From: Auanema rhodensis
Lineage: Eukaryota; Nematoda; Chromadorea; Rhabditida; Rhabditidae
Direction: 5' to 3'
Length of the DNA: 64,000 nt
NCBI GenBank assembly: GCA_964057225.1
Contig: OZ059897.1
Coordinates: 12,772,001 to 12,836,000 of the forward strand
Numbering within the stretch: position 1 is the first letter of the stretch; the number at the start of each line of letters is the position of its first letter. Both the position numbers and the translations under genes were made by a program. The notes under the pieces are model-generated. The model searched no databases. It saw nothing but the letters and a program-made list of their open reading frames with translations, and was not told the DNA's origin. Shown here piece by piece: positions 1 to 13,402 of this stretch.

Positions 1-3000
1 TTCTCCAGCAAATGGACCTGTCCATCAATGTTTTATACTTAAATATTTATTTCTTTATCCTTTGTATGAAACGTTCACCCAAGATAGATCATGTAGCACA
101 GTTTATAAGCTTAATTCTTTTTCCTCTTTTCGTCAGTATAGGACATGTTACGTGTTTGAACTATCTTATCATTCATATTTTCAATATTTCTTTTCTTCTT
201 ATTATAATATTCATTGTTTTGTTTCAAATTTATATTTGTTTTTAATATGAAATATACTATATAAATATGGATTATATGTATATTTATGTACATATTTCAG
301 ATAATTAACATCAACTAGTTGTCAAATTATAGTCTTAGATATGTAGATAGCTAATATATCTTACTATGAAATAATTTAAAAAACTCTCATTGAAATTCTA
401 AAAATATTCTAACTCTTATCCATATTTGTAATCATTTTTCATAGCATTTCTAATGCTAGATACGCTTCTTTAATTCTATTATAAACATTTTATATTCTTA
501 ATTATACAAATTCTAATGTCAATTATTAGCCATTTTAACCTGATTATTTACGTTTATGTTCCTTTTTTTTCTCAAAAAACCCCAGAAGAATCCCTATTTT
601 CACAATCTTTTTTTTTGGTCAATAGTCTTTGTTATGCAATCTATACACTTCCTTTATGCTTCTGACCCTCTCTGTATTCTGAATTATACTGCTTCGTATG
701 GGCGTTCTAACTCACTTTCCTATGTTGTTCAAAAAATAATATTCTTTTTTCAAAGTTTAATAGATTGTCAACTTATTTTTCAGTTTATTGTTTTAAATAA
801 TTATTATATCTATTAATTATTTTAAATGTATTGATGGGTAGTTGCGGGCTACCATCTCAAAAAAGTAACTTTACCCTATCATTTTCTGATTTTCGAAACC
901 TAAACTAAGAAAAAAACACATACTTATGGTGACGTAAGCAAGTTGAAACTTTTTTTTCATTATTTTCAAATGATCTTTAATATCTTATCTTCCGAATTCA
1001 TACAATAGTTCGTAAATGAATATGTAATATGATGCTGCATATCTGCATATCAGTTACATGATGCCATCATCTTGCTGTACTTCTTGAAGACGTAAACTTT
1101 TGTCCTTATGCTGCAGTAGAGAGATAGTTCCAATTCAATTAGATTATTAGGCATTTTTAGTTTTGGTTTTGCGAACTTTACTCTCTTTATGACTTTCGTC
1201 TCAACAGCATCTTCGTGTTCATAGTGTGTTCATGACAGCGGAGGTCGTCCTTCTGTATCGCTTTTTGTTCTTTTAACCAATTGTTATTTTTTGGGTGCAA
1301 AACACCGCATATTATGAATTATCTTACATTTTCCTCGTATATTTTGTTTTTTTTCTTGTTTACAGCAATATACATATACACATTTGTATATATATATATT
1401 TATTTTTGTATATATATACTATATATTACCTAAATATTGAAGCAACTATCTCTAAAATTCTTTGACATTTCTAAAAGAGATAATTTAAATTCTTCATTCA
1501 GCCATCAATAATTTTTCATATTTTAGATTAATTTCATCTCTTTTTAAAACTTTTTTATACTTTTAACGTTTTCTCTTAATTAGGCGATTCGTAGAAACTT
1601 TGAAAATCTTTTTAATTAATTCGTTTTCAATATATTCTGGAAAAAACCTTTAGATTTTGAAAATATTCAAATTTAACTAACATTCCTTCATCAATTTATT
1701 TTATTTCTTTAATTTTCTTATTTTACTTCTATTATTTGCTGAAATACCAAAGGAAAAATTTAAATCTCTAACGATGTATTTCCTTTTTTTTCTTCTAATA
1801 AATCAGCTTTTTATTATTTGTTTCTTCTCCATGTTTCTTCATTTTTTTTGGCCAAAAAAACAAAAAAAATGTTTCGAATGTTTCGAATGTTAAGTCAAAC
1901 GAGACTATTTTCAAACTTTACTTTAACTAGTTTTAATGAAATTGTCACATACTCTTGCAAGAAAATACTTAAAACTCTCATTACTATGCTAACTTTCAAA
2001 GTAATTAAAACAAGATAATGAATAAGATAATTTAAAAGAAATCATTGGAAATATATTACAAAAGTTTCATGAATATCTATTATATACATATACTACTTAC
2101 TCAAATACATATGAATGTATATAAACGTTATTTCGTCGATCACCTGTCTTATTATCTTTTTTTTGTTTCCTAAATTACACACAACTGTTAGAATGTCTTC
2201 CGATCCATTATAAGTAAGTGAAAAAAAAAATTCCCTTCATCCAGAACACCTATATGTAGCTTTGAATTTGGTATATTAATGCTGTAACAATAGTTTTGAA
2301 CTTTTCACAGAACGAAAATGAACTCTGTTGGAATAAATAATTGCCAACTACTTGAGCTTTTTAGGGACGAAGAAAACAAAAAAGCATTTATAAATACTTT
2401 AATCTTTCGTATGCATAGTAACTATATTTCTTATATACGAAAAAAAAAATGAGTTGAAAAAGTACATAAAAACTAAATATTATTCATTTTTACATTTAAA
2501 TATATATTTATATATCATATATTTTATTTCTTTTTTACAATAATATTTTATTTGTTGTTATTTACATTAAATTATTATATAAATATATATAATATATATA
2601 TATATATCCTTATTACGGTTTATACATAAAAAGAAGGAAAACTGTTTATGAGCTTTCTTCAAAGCTCATCCAAATTACGCCTACAACGTTGCTCATACCC
2701 TATAACCTAGCTTTTCTTAGTTTATCTCTCTTCTCTTCTCATTTATCTTTCAGTTCCTCATTTCAGTTTGTTCATTACACTTTTTCTTTTACTCTTTAAC
2801 TAAGATGTAATTTCCTTTCATTAACATATTGCTTAAGAATCTTCATCGTTTTAAACATATTGTATGTTTCAATGAAAATAAAAGAAATCATTTGTACTTC
2901 AATATATCTCTCAGTAATTCAAACTAAAGACTATATCCAATATCTTTTTTCTTAACAATCTCTTATCTTCATGTATACACGATGTCATTTTGAAAAAAAA

Positions 3001-3224
3001 AACGTTTTCAAATGTTTTATGTTAAATCATATGTACAATGTTCTTTATTCAATTGTTAAGATGTTTATTAGCTATAAATCTATTAGTATTTTTTTGATTT
3101 AACTTTAAATCTTAACTATATACTATATGATTCATATTAATTCTTTTGGATTGCACTTCTGTCCAATAACATACATTAGTTTTAGAATTTTGATATCTTC
3201 AATTCCATTTACCCATTTTCAAAA
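1..3224. other. AT-rich DNA with no recognisable gene
   Basis: Long A/T runs and TA-rich simple sequence (for example around 1380-1425 and 2575-2610). Short open frames are low-complexity F/L/I/Y-rich strings with no family features or consistent splice sites. It probably contains the distal 5' flank of the receptor operon that follows. Confidence 0.6.
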
Positions 3225-3440
3225 CCAAAAAATGCTGTGCATTATGAATCTGACGATCACGGGTCGATCGACAGAGGACTCGTGGCACACTCATCTCGCT
3301 TCGGTCATCCGGAGGATCCAATCGGTCCAAATGGCTTTTGTCATTTGAAATTCTATGTGTTCAACCACCTCATGCTAACCCGAAAAGCATCATCATGCTG
3401 TTCAGCTTCTTTACCATCCACCTACATCCACCCTCTCTTT
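3225..3440. other. GC-richer block, possible upstream exon or regulatory element
   Basis: This stretch is clearly richer in G and C than its surroundings, which in this window usually marks exons. Two plus-strand frames stay open across it, and an ATG at 3395 begins a hydrophobic, signal-peptide-like frame. It could be the missing first exon of the des-2 gene downstream. I could not connect it in phase to the first supported receptor exon, so it is left unassigned. Confidence 0.25.
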
Positions 3441-3891
3441 TCGTATTTTTGCTTCTCTTTTTGCTTCAGAATCTTCTTTTACACAATTTTTTTTGGAATC
3501 TAGACAATATGTCATTGAAGACTTTGAGAACTTTCGCGTGTTTGGGAGACGAAATTATTATTTTTCTCACTTGCTTACTAGTCATCAGATCAATTTAAAA
3601 AAATTTATGTTTCTTTTTCTTTATTCAAGATGCTATTAAGCTTCTATTTTATTGCAAAAATTGTTTTTTTCAAAACATACAATTTATAATAAAATTATTT
3701 TATTTTCTAATATTAAATGAAATTATCTTTTTTTTTCTGTAAATTCTTATTTATATATATCATATTCTTTCTTTTTTTATTTTGTTTTTCTTATCTTTTA
3801 AGAAAAATGAAAATAAAATAAACTATGTATAATATATATATTTCTATCCGGAATATAATAATTCTTTTTTATAAATTTATTTTTATTACAG

Positions 3892-6800
3892 TCATCTCCA
3901 ATATAAATAATCTATCAAATTCTATCGACTCATGTACCTATTCATATATTCAGGTATTTTTCTTCTTTTATATTTTATTTTTAACTTCAATCATAGATTG
4001 ATTTAAATTTTAGTTTTAAGCATTTTAACTTCAGTTTCTTTTTAATTTTAAGCTTTTCTCTTCTCATTAACATATTGTATACCAAGCCAGATCAAATTAG
4101 TTCAAGATTTATTGGATAAATATGACAAAAAAGTTTGAAAAATTAAGTTTAATGAAAGATTTATTTCTTTTTTTTCAAGGCTAAGCCTGTTTGGGACAGT
4201 TCCAGACCAATCAATGTCTCATTTTCTATGGATTTATACCAAATCCTGGAGCTTGTAAGCATATATATTTACTTTTTAGATTAGTATTTAATTCAAAACC
4301 ATTCAGAATGAACCTCAACAGTACATTTTATTAAATGCTTGGATTATTGAGGTGAGTAAATTGATTAGAAAAGTACTCAAGTCACCAGTATTTTATGCCC
4401 CAATGATTCTAATTCTTGAAACATACGAATTGCCAATTGATATGAATTATTCTCAAAGTTTTTTCGTCTACTGTTATTAGATTGAAGGTCTTACTTCATA
4501 TATTTCTCATTTCTCACAACTTATGTTCTAATAAAGGTCAGACAATTTGTTCAAAAACGTTAGAGTCTTCATGTCTACTGCCTCAGAGATACTCTGTATA
4601 TGTGCATGTTCATATGTTTCTCCCCCCCCCCTCTCCTACCACTTGTTACCTGCCTAAGGGATTCAGTCGTCAACTAGTGTGTTGGCTAGATTTTGAAACC
4701 GGAAATAAAAATAAACAGATTTACACAACACTAGAAGTCTAAAATTTGAAAAAAAAAGTTGTCGGAATATTTGAAGTGCTGTTGCTGCTCATTATTGATT
4801 TCAAGGTTCAAACAAAATGAGAAAAGTTAAGTAAAATAAATATAAAAAGATTGTTTTAAACAAAAAAAGTTTTATTATTATTCATTTAGTTAGTAATAAA
4901 TTCCAAATAATTTTTTAGCTTTTCAAATAGCTGAAAAGAAACTAAAAACTAAATGAGTTAAAGAGTACTTGTTATTCATTTAAACGTTTTAATCTTATTA
5001 TCCTAAGTACGTTTCCTCATTCGTTTGAAGAACTCTTTTAATTTATCTTAATTGACTAGTTTAGAAACCTTAAATGTATTTCTACCAGGGTTCAACTATA
5101 TAGCACACTTTCAACACAAAAAAAATTGAACTTCTTGTTTGACGTTTAAGTTTGATCGACATTTTCTTAAACATTTTCAAAACATTTTGGTTTTTAATTT
5201 CAAAAAAACAAAAATGTTAGTTGATAGCTTAAAACTAACAAGATAAACAATTCTATTGTAGTCATGTATATCCAATATCTTTGACACCTTTGAAACGTTT
5301 CAATTACGTAAATTTAAATATTTGTTGCAGAGGTGGTATGATGAATTTCTATTTTGGCTACCAGAAGATTACTCAAATATTACTGAATTACGTCTTCCTC
5401 ATGATTCAATCTGGCTACCAGATACAACACTTTATAATTCGTAACATTTCAAATTAATTTATTCATTTACAAACTTGAACTTTTCAGATTAGTGATGAAG
5501 GATGATGATACTAGACGCCTTCTTAATGCCAAGTTGTCAACTGAGAGAACACGTCGAGCAGCTCTCATTGAACTTCTTTATCCAACCATTTACAAGTTTT
5601 CTTGTCTTCTTGATCTTCGATTCTTTCCATTTGATGTTCAAGTAAGTTAAGAACAACCGTTATAAGGTTAAAATCTTTTTTTTTAACTTCAAGGTATGTA
5701 CTATGACATTTTCTTCATGGACCTACGATAAAATGGGCATTGACTATTTTCCTTATTCTGAAAAAATTGGAACTTCAAATTATTTAGAAAACGAAGGATG
5801 GTATATTTTAAAAACGAAAGGTTAATTATTTCATTTTCTTTTCTTTCATTTTTTTTTAAACATTTTGAATAATACTAAATATATTCAGTGGCACGTAATG
5901 AAGTCAAGTATAGCTGTTGTCCAAATAAATATACTTTATTACAATTAACCTTGTATCTAAGACGTAAACCTTTATTCTACTTAGTTAACTTAATTATTCC
6001 AACATCAATTATAACATTAATTGCTATTGTTGGATTTTTTACGTAAGTTTTTTTCATTCAGATTTTCTAATTTTCAAATAATATTTTAGTACGTCATCAG
6101 CTTCGGGAATGAGAGAAGAGAAGGTATCCTTGGGTATAACAACCTTATTGTCTATGTCTATCTTGATGTTAATGGTTTCCGATCAAATGCCTACCACATC
6201 TACATTTATACCTCTTATTGGTATTATTTACATTTTGAAATATTATTTCTTTTTCTTAACTATATTGTATAATTAAGGTTGGTTTATATTGGCTATGATT
6301 ATTGTCATATCCCTTGGTACTATTGTTTCATCTATAATCATTGCTATACAAAAGCGTGGAAGTTTAGGAGAGCGATTATCGAAAAAAGCTTTAAAGTACA
6401 ACAAAGTTCTTTAAAATTGTCTTATTTTTTTCCTTAAAGGGTTGCCAAAATTGTTGCCTATATTACATGTACGTCTTTACCTCCTCATGTTGAAAAAGAG
6501 CAACTTATGGAAGCATTTGATGCTCCAACACCAAATGTTGAAGTCAGACCATTGAAGAGTTTAGAATCCAAAAAATGGATGAGTTTAAGGTATATCTTGT
6601 TTTCAACATTCTATTCTTTCTCAACAAAATAATTTAAAGAAAAGCCAAAAATGGTGTATCAGTGGTTTGCGATAAGAGTACCGATCCACTAATTCACATG
6701 ACTCCATCCAATACAGGTTAGTTAGTTCCGTGTTTTTTCTTTATTTTTGAAAAATTTTAAATTCATTCTTTTAAACCATATACATTTTTTTCACAGTTAT

Positions 6801-7844
6801 GAACAGCTATAGCTTCAACTAAGTAAAAACTCTTTGTTCTTATTATTTGCCTCCTTCCGTTTTTAAAGGAGAAAATTACAGCTGGTTCTTTCATTTTTTC
6901 CCCTATTCAGTTTTGTTTTCAAGCCTTATATCTTAGCGAAGTTCAATCCACATGTTATCTCATGTGTTTTGTCACTTCTAAGCTCTTTGGTCTTAAGACT
7001 TAGGCTTGTTTTCGTTTTGTAGGTCTTAATATGCAATTCTCTTGTTTGCTACCTGAATAGATAATTCAAATCTGTTATATTTCTTGCTTTGCTCTCATGT
7101 TCTGGTTTACCTTTATTCTAATAGTATTTTTTTCACTTCATTCTTCTTTTTTTTTCTATTTTTTTGAAATTGAGAAGAAAATATGGTGATCTTAATCAAA
7201 TATATATAGATATATCAAATTATTAAAAACTATGTATGTATCTTAGTTAGTTGAATTTCAAAGTATACACACTGTCATTAGTTTTTTATTCATTTTATGA
7301 ACTCTCTTTTTATTTTCTTTCTTTTTGTTTTGTTTTATTTTTACCTTTTCAGATGATGTCATTAGTCACGGCAATACACCTGTAGCACCAATTCCAATTT
7401 GTGAAGACGAGGTAATATTCTGCAAAACTTTTACATATTCTGGTGTTTCAATGTTTTCAAAAAATATATTTTGTCCTTTAGATTTCATTGGCTAGTGATT
7501 ACTCTTCAAAACAGCCTACAAGTCGTTTTCCTAGACCTTTCCCTAGCCGCACATCATATCCTACTATGCAAGGTTTCTAATTATATTTCTTAAATTATAA
7601 TGAATAAAATTAAAATTTTTCAGCTTCGATTAAACATAACAAACAGTTAGCAACTGCTGAGTTTGAATGGTTGGCTACGGTTGTTGAAAGGTATGATTTT
7701 TTCAATTTTTGTTTTCTTATTTGAAGTTTTAGAGCATGCTTCGTTATATTTGTTTTGTTCTTCCTTATAATTACTGTTGGAATTAATGTAATTGGGTTTT
7801 ATCATTGGTATCAAGCAGGGATACTGTATGGTGGTTCTGACTAA
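3892..7844 (+). CDS. des-2: DES-2-like nicotinic acetylcholine receptor alpha subunit (5' end unresolved)
   Basis: Subunit of a pentameric ligand-gated cation channel of the nematode DEG-3 group; in C. elegans DES-2 and DEG-3 form a choline-preferring receptor in sensory neurons. Supported exons: 4091-4132, 4180-4254, 4307-4351, 5331-5440, 5488-5641, 5694-5820, 5889-6042, 6090-6220, 6278-6395, 6440-6589, 6640-6716, 7353-7411, 7482-7572, 7624-7690, 7733-7844; all phases agree (about 503 residues). Exon 3892-3953 is a likely extra 5' exon. Seen: the N-terminal helix KYDKKAKPVWDSSRPINVSF, loop A WLPDTTLYNS, a Cys-loop C-x13-C split across 5641/5694, loop B SSWTYD, vicinal cysteines YSCCPN (alpha-type), M1, M2 preceded by EEK (cation-selective, no PAR motif), M3, a long cytoplasmic loop and M4 in the last exon. 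The signal-peptide exon was not found. The family is certain; the des-2 name rests on similarity recalled from the family and on its position directly upstream of a deg-3-like gene. Confidence 0.85.
6797..6822 (+). other. Possible stop-containing cassette exon within des-2
   Basis: Inside the intron 6717-7352 a good acceptor (TTTTTTCACAG) is followed by 26 bases that continue the reading frame from exon 6640-6716 for seven codons to TAA at 6820-6822, with GTAAAA immediately after. If used, it would truncate the channel before M4 or trigger nonsense-mediated decay. Based on splice signals only. Confidence 0.3.
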
Positions 7845-8383
7845 AAAAAAGAAGTTATATTACCAAAAGCTTCAAAAGCTTATTTTTCATCTCTCTGGGA
7901 GATTTTATTCTCATAATACAATTTTTATTAGTTTATACATTAAAATACTTCATTTTCACAAAAAAAAGTTAATTGTTCCACTTTCGCCAGACGAAAAAAA
8001 TGAAGAAAATGAAACATAAAGATTATTTTCTTTTACAAATGTTCTAAGCATAATTTATTCAAAGTTCAAGTAATTGAAAAAGAAAAAAACAAATTTTTAA
8101 AAGTCAAATTCTTCAGAAACCTGAATAGCTTCTATTTATGGAAAGTTTCTTTCTCTGTTGTATATTTTACTTGTCAACTGTTTTAGGAATCATTATGTCT
8201 GATTTATCACAAATATCCAAGTTGCTCTTACATCCATTCTTTTTCTTCATCTTCTTCAATTTTCCTATTTTCTTGTTTTAAAATTATATTATATTTTACA
8301 TATATATTTTTCAAAATTTGTGCTTAAAAGTTTAGTAAAAACCATGGGATATGAGCAAACTATTCATCCTTTTGCCTTGATCT

Positions 8384-8508
8384 AATAAATTGCTTTAATT
8401 CGTTTTTTTTTATAAATATATCATTAAGTATGAGTTTTTAGGCTCAATTATTATTTTTTATTATTTTTTGTTCTAAATCGTATTAACTATGCCTTAATCT
8501 GATTCAGT
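8384..8508 (+). promoter_or_regulatory. Operon junction: poly(A) signal and trans-splice acceptor between des-2 and deg-3
   Basis: AATAAA at 8384-8389 is followed by a T-rich tract (about 8400-8415) and by the acceptor TCTGATTCAG ending at 8507, about 118 bases after the signal. This matches the usual spacing of C. elegans operon junctions, where SL2 is added roughly 100 bases downstream of the upstream poly(A) site. No independent promoter motif is evident between the genes. The spliced leader itself cannot be seen here. Confidence 0.6.
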
Positions 8509-8558
8509 ATATCACCGTATTTATGGTGCTCGAATGAGAAGAAGAACATTAGCTCAAG

Positions 8559-11500
8559 ATGGTATTCATTACATTACTATTGTTAATGTCATATGGAACG
8601 GCAGAAGATAGTAGTTAGTTTTATATAATTTATTAATTTATTTTAATAAATTAAATAGTTTATAATTTATATTTTTCATAATATTATTTAGTTGTATCGC
8701 TATTAACAAATCAGACTACTCCTTCAATAACTTCTACCTATAACTATACTACACAAAACATAGAAAATATTCCACATATTCGCTTGACCAGAGACCTGCT
8801 TGCTAGGGACAGGTACACAATTTTAAATATTCATGTAAATTTTCCTTTTTTTTCTGTCATTTTTGTTACCTCTATTGTAAAAAAAAAAAGCTGATGATGA
8901 ATGAGAGCAACCACTTTATTTTGTTTTTACGCGTGAAATACTATTCACGTGTATTTCACGTGTGTCATTCAAGCTGGAAAACTCTTGATGACGATTTGTT
9001 TCTCTACCATCACAAATATGAATTTCGAATAGAGTAATAATAAAAATTGAGGGAAAAAAAGGAAAATATGCACATGAACCTGTCGATACAATAGATTTAT
9101 TCTTTTCTAATTTTTAGAGGTATTTCCAGATATGATGTGCGAGTGAGACCAATATTAGATCATACCAAGACTTTAAAGGTCCACATAAGCATGTCATTAT
9201 ATCAAATAATTGAAGTGGTTAGTTTGATAAATATATATAATCTTTTTGATTGACTAGATGTGGTATAGCTAGAGAAATTCAAACATTATAATTCAAATTA
9301 AGGATGAGCCTGCTCAAAATATTAAATTGAATGTTTGGATGATCCAACGTTGGACAGATGAATATCTTCAATGGGATCCTCGCGAATATGGTAAGATATA
9401 CATAAGTAATTATAATTAAATAACTTAAAAAAATAATATAATATATAATATATATTTATATATTTAGGAATGATAAATGAAACAATTATTCCACATGAAT
9501 ATTTATGGATACCAGATACTTATCTATATAATAGGTATTAAAATAAAAATAACGTTTAAATAATAATATAATTATTGTTTTTTATTATAATTAATTAAAA
9601 AGTAATTAATTAATTTAGTGTCAAAATGAGTCGGGATGAGACAGAAAGATACATGAACATTCAAGTTAGTTCAAATCATTGGAAAGGTTTGAATGGATCA
9701 GAATTATCATTTCTATATCCTGCTATATACACTATAACATGTCGTTTAAATATACGGTAAAAATAAACTAAATAATTTGTCAAAGATAATTATTTATTCA
9801 AAACTATTATAGATTTTTTCCATATGATCGACAAAATTGTACTTTAACTATATCTAGTTGGACTAATTCTAAATCAGCACTTGATTACTATGCTGATCCA
9901 GAAGTAAGTACATTTCCATTTTTTTCTCCTAAAATTTCTATGAATTTCAGGTAAACCTAGCTTCATTCATATCCAATGAGGAATGGGATGTGAAATCATT
10001 CAAAATTTATCGACACGAGGTACATTAAGACCATTTTGATGAAACCAATTTGGGGACAAAAAAAAAAATTTTTTTTTCTCAAATTATATTTTTCAGTACA
10101 AATATGCTTGTTGTGCAGAGCCTTGGGTTATTCTCCAAGCTTCTCTTGTTATTCAAAGAAAACCTTTATACTATATTGTGAACCTTATTATACCAACATC
10201 TATTATAACAATTGTTTCAATTACGGGATTTTTCACACCAGCAAGTACTGACGATGATCGTACCGAAAAGATTAATTTAGGTTTGAATATATATATAATG
10301 AATAAATAACTATATTATAATAATTATTGTTTAGGTATTACGACACTTCTGGCCATGTCTATCTTGATGTTAATGGTATCTGATCAAATGCCAACAACTA
10401 GTGAATTTGTTCCTCTTATAGGTAAGTTAATATGAAGTGTTTGTTTTCTTTTTTTTTACCAAGTTCAATTCATAATCAATTTTTTTTTCAAAATAATACC
10501 ATTTCAGCATGGTTTTATCTTTCCATTATTATAATAGTATCTATAGGAACATTCTTAACTAGTGTTGTACTATCTATACAAGGTATAATTATTTTAAATA
10601 TTTTATTTTATATTTTTAAAAAATAATTATTTAGGTCGACGTCAATATGGTCGTTGTCCACCTAATTACATTAGATATATTTTCTTTGCCGTATTTCCGC
10701 AACTACTATGTCTCAATGTACCACCATCACTTCAACAGCTATGGTCTGAACTTGATGTAATTTTCAAATATTCGTTTAATAGAAATGTAATTTTATTGTT
10801 TAGGATGATCCATTAAATGTATGGAAACGTCGTAAACTTCCTAGCCCTCCTTCAAAGAGGGGTGAAATTTCAAAATTAGCGTCAGGAATGATTAGTACTG
10901 ATTCGTTCAAGCAACAGTTGTCTCCAATGTCACCGTATCGTTAAAGTTGAAACAATAAAACCAATATTTTTCATTTTCAGTAACACCTTGCGCGTTCCAA
11001 GTACTGCCGGTTTTGGAGGATTCGGCCTTTTAGGGGATAATTCAATTCAGATGATTGATTTATCCCTTCCGGCATCACCTTCATCTTTACAGTCTCGTGC
11101 GCCCTCAATATCGATAGAGAAAAAAGTCCCGACACTATGGGATGGAACAATGTCGGCTTTAGCTGGTAAGTTTCTCTTCGGAAGTAAAAATGTCGGCATA
11201 TATTCCCTTGAGGTGTCTGAAAAGCTTTTGAAAAAAAAGTTTAAATCATATCGTTACACATATTGAGAATCAAAGCAAAATATGTTTTCTATATCAAAGA
11301 AACGACTTAGAAGCTATCAACATCAATATTTTTTTTGTTTTTTTGGCGGCGATGTCTTTGACTTAATCTAGCAAGATATTCAAGACTAGTTGCCACCGGT
11401 ATCAATTGTTGCCTGAAAGATAGATGAGAGTCCTTTAACGAGATCAGTGCTCTTCGGCATTGTGACATCGCGAAGCTGAACGATACATAGATAGATTTTT

Positions 11501-12023
11501 GTTTCTGATTAATAGTTTTTTCCTCTGACTATGAAATATTTCAAAGAGCAAGAACATCAATGTTTAACGAAATTCAGCTAAACTATTCAGAAAAAATGAC
11601 AAATTACGTCTGTCAAAAATAGAAGTACTGCTTTAAGTTCAAGCCCATTCATAGAAGAGAAGAATTTTTGATTGAGTTTTTCAAATTGTGTTTTACAGGT
11701 ACAAACAATCATCTTCGTCGAACATCAGCTGTTTACTCTAAGGAAATGGATAATATGAGAAAGAAACGACAATGTTCGTTGGAGTGGGAATTTTTGGCTA
11801 CAATACTCGATCGGTAACTTTCTTTCATCAATCTTTCAATAAATTGAATTGTTTTAAAGGTTTTTGTTAATTCTATTTATCAGTGCAGTTGTTGTAATAA
11901 CAGCTGGATTAGTTGTTGTTGGCAAAATGGCTCAGTATAGTTACGATCATCCAGACTATTCATTTTTCGGTAAGAAACATTTTGTCTTTTGACATAAAGT
12001 AAATCTGTACTATTTCAGATTAA
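8559..12023 (+). CDS. deg-3: DEG-3-like nicotinic acetylcholine receptor alpha subunit
   Basis: Second subunit of the DES-2/DEG-3 type ligand-gated cation channel. Exons: 8559-8610, 8692-8812, 9118-9217, 9303-9390, 9468-9534, 9619-9756, 9813-9903, 9951-10019, 10097-10280, 10335-10421, 10508-10582, 10635-10756, 10804-10934, 10981-11165, 11699-11813, 11860-11969, 12019-12023; all phases agree, about 579 residues. Start ATG 8559 opens a signal peptide (MVFITLLLLMSYGTAED). Seen: loop A WIPDTYLYNS, Cys-loop CRLNIRFFPYDRQNC, loop B ISSWT, vicinal cysteines KYACCAEP near residue 247, M1, RTEKINLGITTLLAM in M2, M3 ending SIQGRRQYG, and M4 near the C-terminus. The glutamate before M2 predicts cation permeability. 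Two short upstream ATGs (8523 and 8534) lie in the putative 5' UTR. The gene follows des-2 in the same orientation with operon-like spacing. The last coding exon carries only five bases before the stop, an unusual but phase-consistent ending. Confidence 0.88.
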
Positions 12024-12220
12024 GCAGGAAAAAGAGAAGAAAGTGCTAATGCTATTTCAAAAGATGCCCAAGCTGACATAATGGAAATTAACAGGAATGT
12101 TGCTCATTTGAAGTTTTTAATGAAAGCTTTTAAATATTTTCTAAACTTTTCTTGCCTTTATTGTATTTAACGCTAGTTTAAAATAATATTTCATATTGCT
12201 GAGATTCTACTCTACTCTTC

Positions 12221-12222
12221 TT

Positions 12223-12293
<71 letters not shown>

Positions 12294-12330
12294 CTTCTCT
12301 CTCTCACTCTCTCTCTCTCTCTTTCTCTCT
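12221..12330. repeat. CT microsatellite in deg-3 3' region
   Basis: About 100 bases of near-pure CT repeat with a few T, A and CC interruptions, starting about 200 bases after the deg-3 stop and before the likely poly(A) signal. It would lie in the 3' UTR. Confidence 0.9.
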
Positions 12331-12572
12331 ACCTACTTGTGCATGTGACGGAATGCTTATTTCTTTCTTGTCATCTCTTGTAATAATTGTATCTCTTTCA
12401 ATCTTTCTATTTCTGCTCCATGCTGCTCGCTGAATAATTTTTTTTTATAATAATTATTGTCGTTTCTTTGTAATTGTTTTCTCGCATACTGGTATATTAA
12501 TGCTGTTTGTTTTTTATATTTTGTATATCGTATGAAACCTTACTGCCACTACTTATGGGATATTTTAAAGAA

Positions 12573-12578
12573 AATAAA
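12573..12578 (+). terminator. Likely deg-3 poly(A) signal
   Basis: AATAAA about 550 bases after the deg-3 stop codon, followed by T-rich sequence. It is the first canonical hexamer on the plus strand after the CT tract, by eye. Confidence 0.4.
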
Positions 12579-12873
12579 TTATCCTAATACTTTTTTAACA
12601 TTTATTATTTTAATATAATTTATTATTACAAATATGAATAATTGAATTATAGTACTTGAATCAGTGAACAAAAGTTCACAAATATTTAAAATACACAAAC
12701 CCATGACGATCCGTCTACAAATTATTTTTCATTTTGTTTCATATTTTTTGAAAAAAATATAAGTTATTATATGAATAAGAGTTGAATAACTAATTTATAA
12801 AAATAAATTATATTGTCATATCTTATGAACTAAACTGTTTTTTTTTCAATTCATCTTCTATTTCATCATGTAT

Positions 12874-12998
12874 TTACATGAAATTTGACGATTGCTTGTC
12901 AACAATTTCTTGTTCAAATCTAAATAAATTTACTTTTTGAAGCTTCGTAGGCATTGTTCTTTCTGCTAGCAAAAGCTGCATTGAGTCAACTGATGCTC
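12874..12998 (-). CDS. Candidate terminal exon, unidentified minus-strand gene
   Basis: On the minus strand an AAATAG acceptor is followed by 41 in-frame codons (for example SVDSMQLLLAERTMPTKLQK) ending in TAA. Composition is coding-like and unlike the surrounding A/T runs. Phase 1 is required from an upstream exon, which I could not place; the candidate exons at 13403-13645 end with their own stop. Function unknown. Confidence 0.3.
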
Positions 12999-13402
12999 CT
13001 ATTTAATCATTATTTAAATATTAGAATAATATAAAAAAACATTTATTCATATCATATAGTTAACCAAATAAAAAAATCTTTTCTTGTATTCATCAAATTA
13101 AAAAAAAAGTTAAAATAAAACTTTTATCCCTATTTAATTACTTTTATAACATTTGTAATCATCTAAATAACGTAACGTTTAATTAGAAAATGAAAACGCT
13201 ATTAACCCTTCTATTCATTTAAAAGGACAGCATTTTCAAAATGTTACCACACATACTATAGTATATGCACACAATTATGCTTGAAATCATAAAAATTTAT
13301 TTATTTTTAACTCAAATATTTTTGTTTTTTTTCTTCTTTAATCTCAATTTGTCTTATATGCCTCTAATGATCTTGAGAACAGACTTTCGTCCTTTACACT
13401 GC

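Noticed and set aside
3237-3503. An 88-codon protein from 3237
   Set aside because: Its first codon is GTG, not a normal eukaryotic start, and no splice context supports it.
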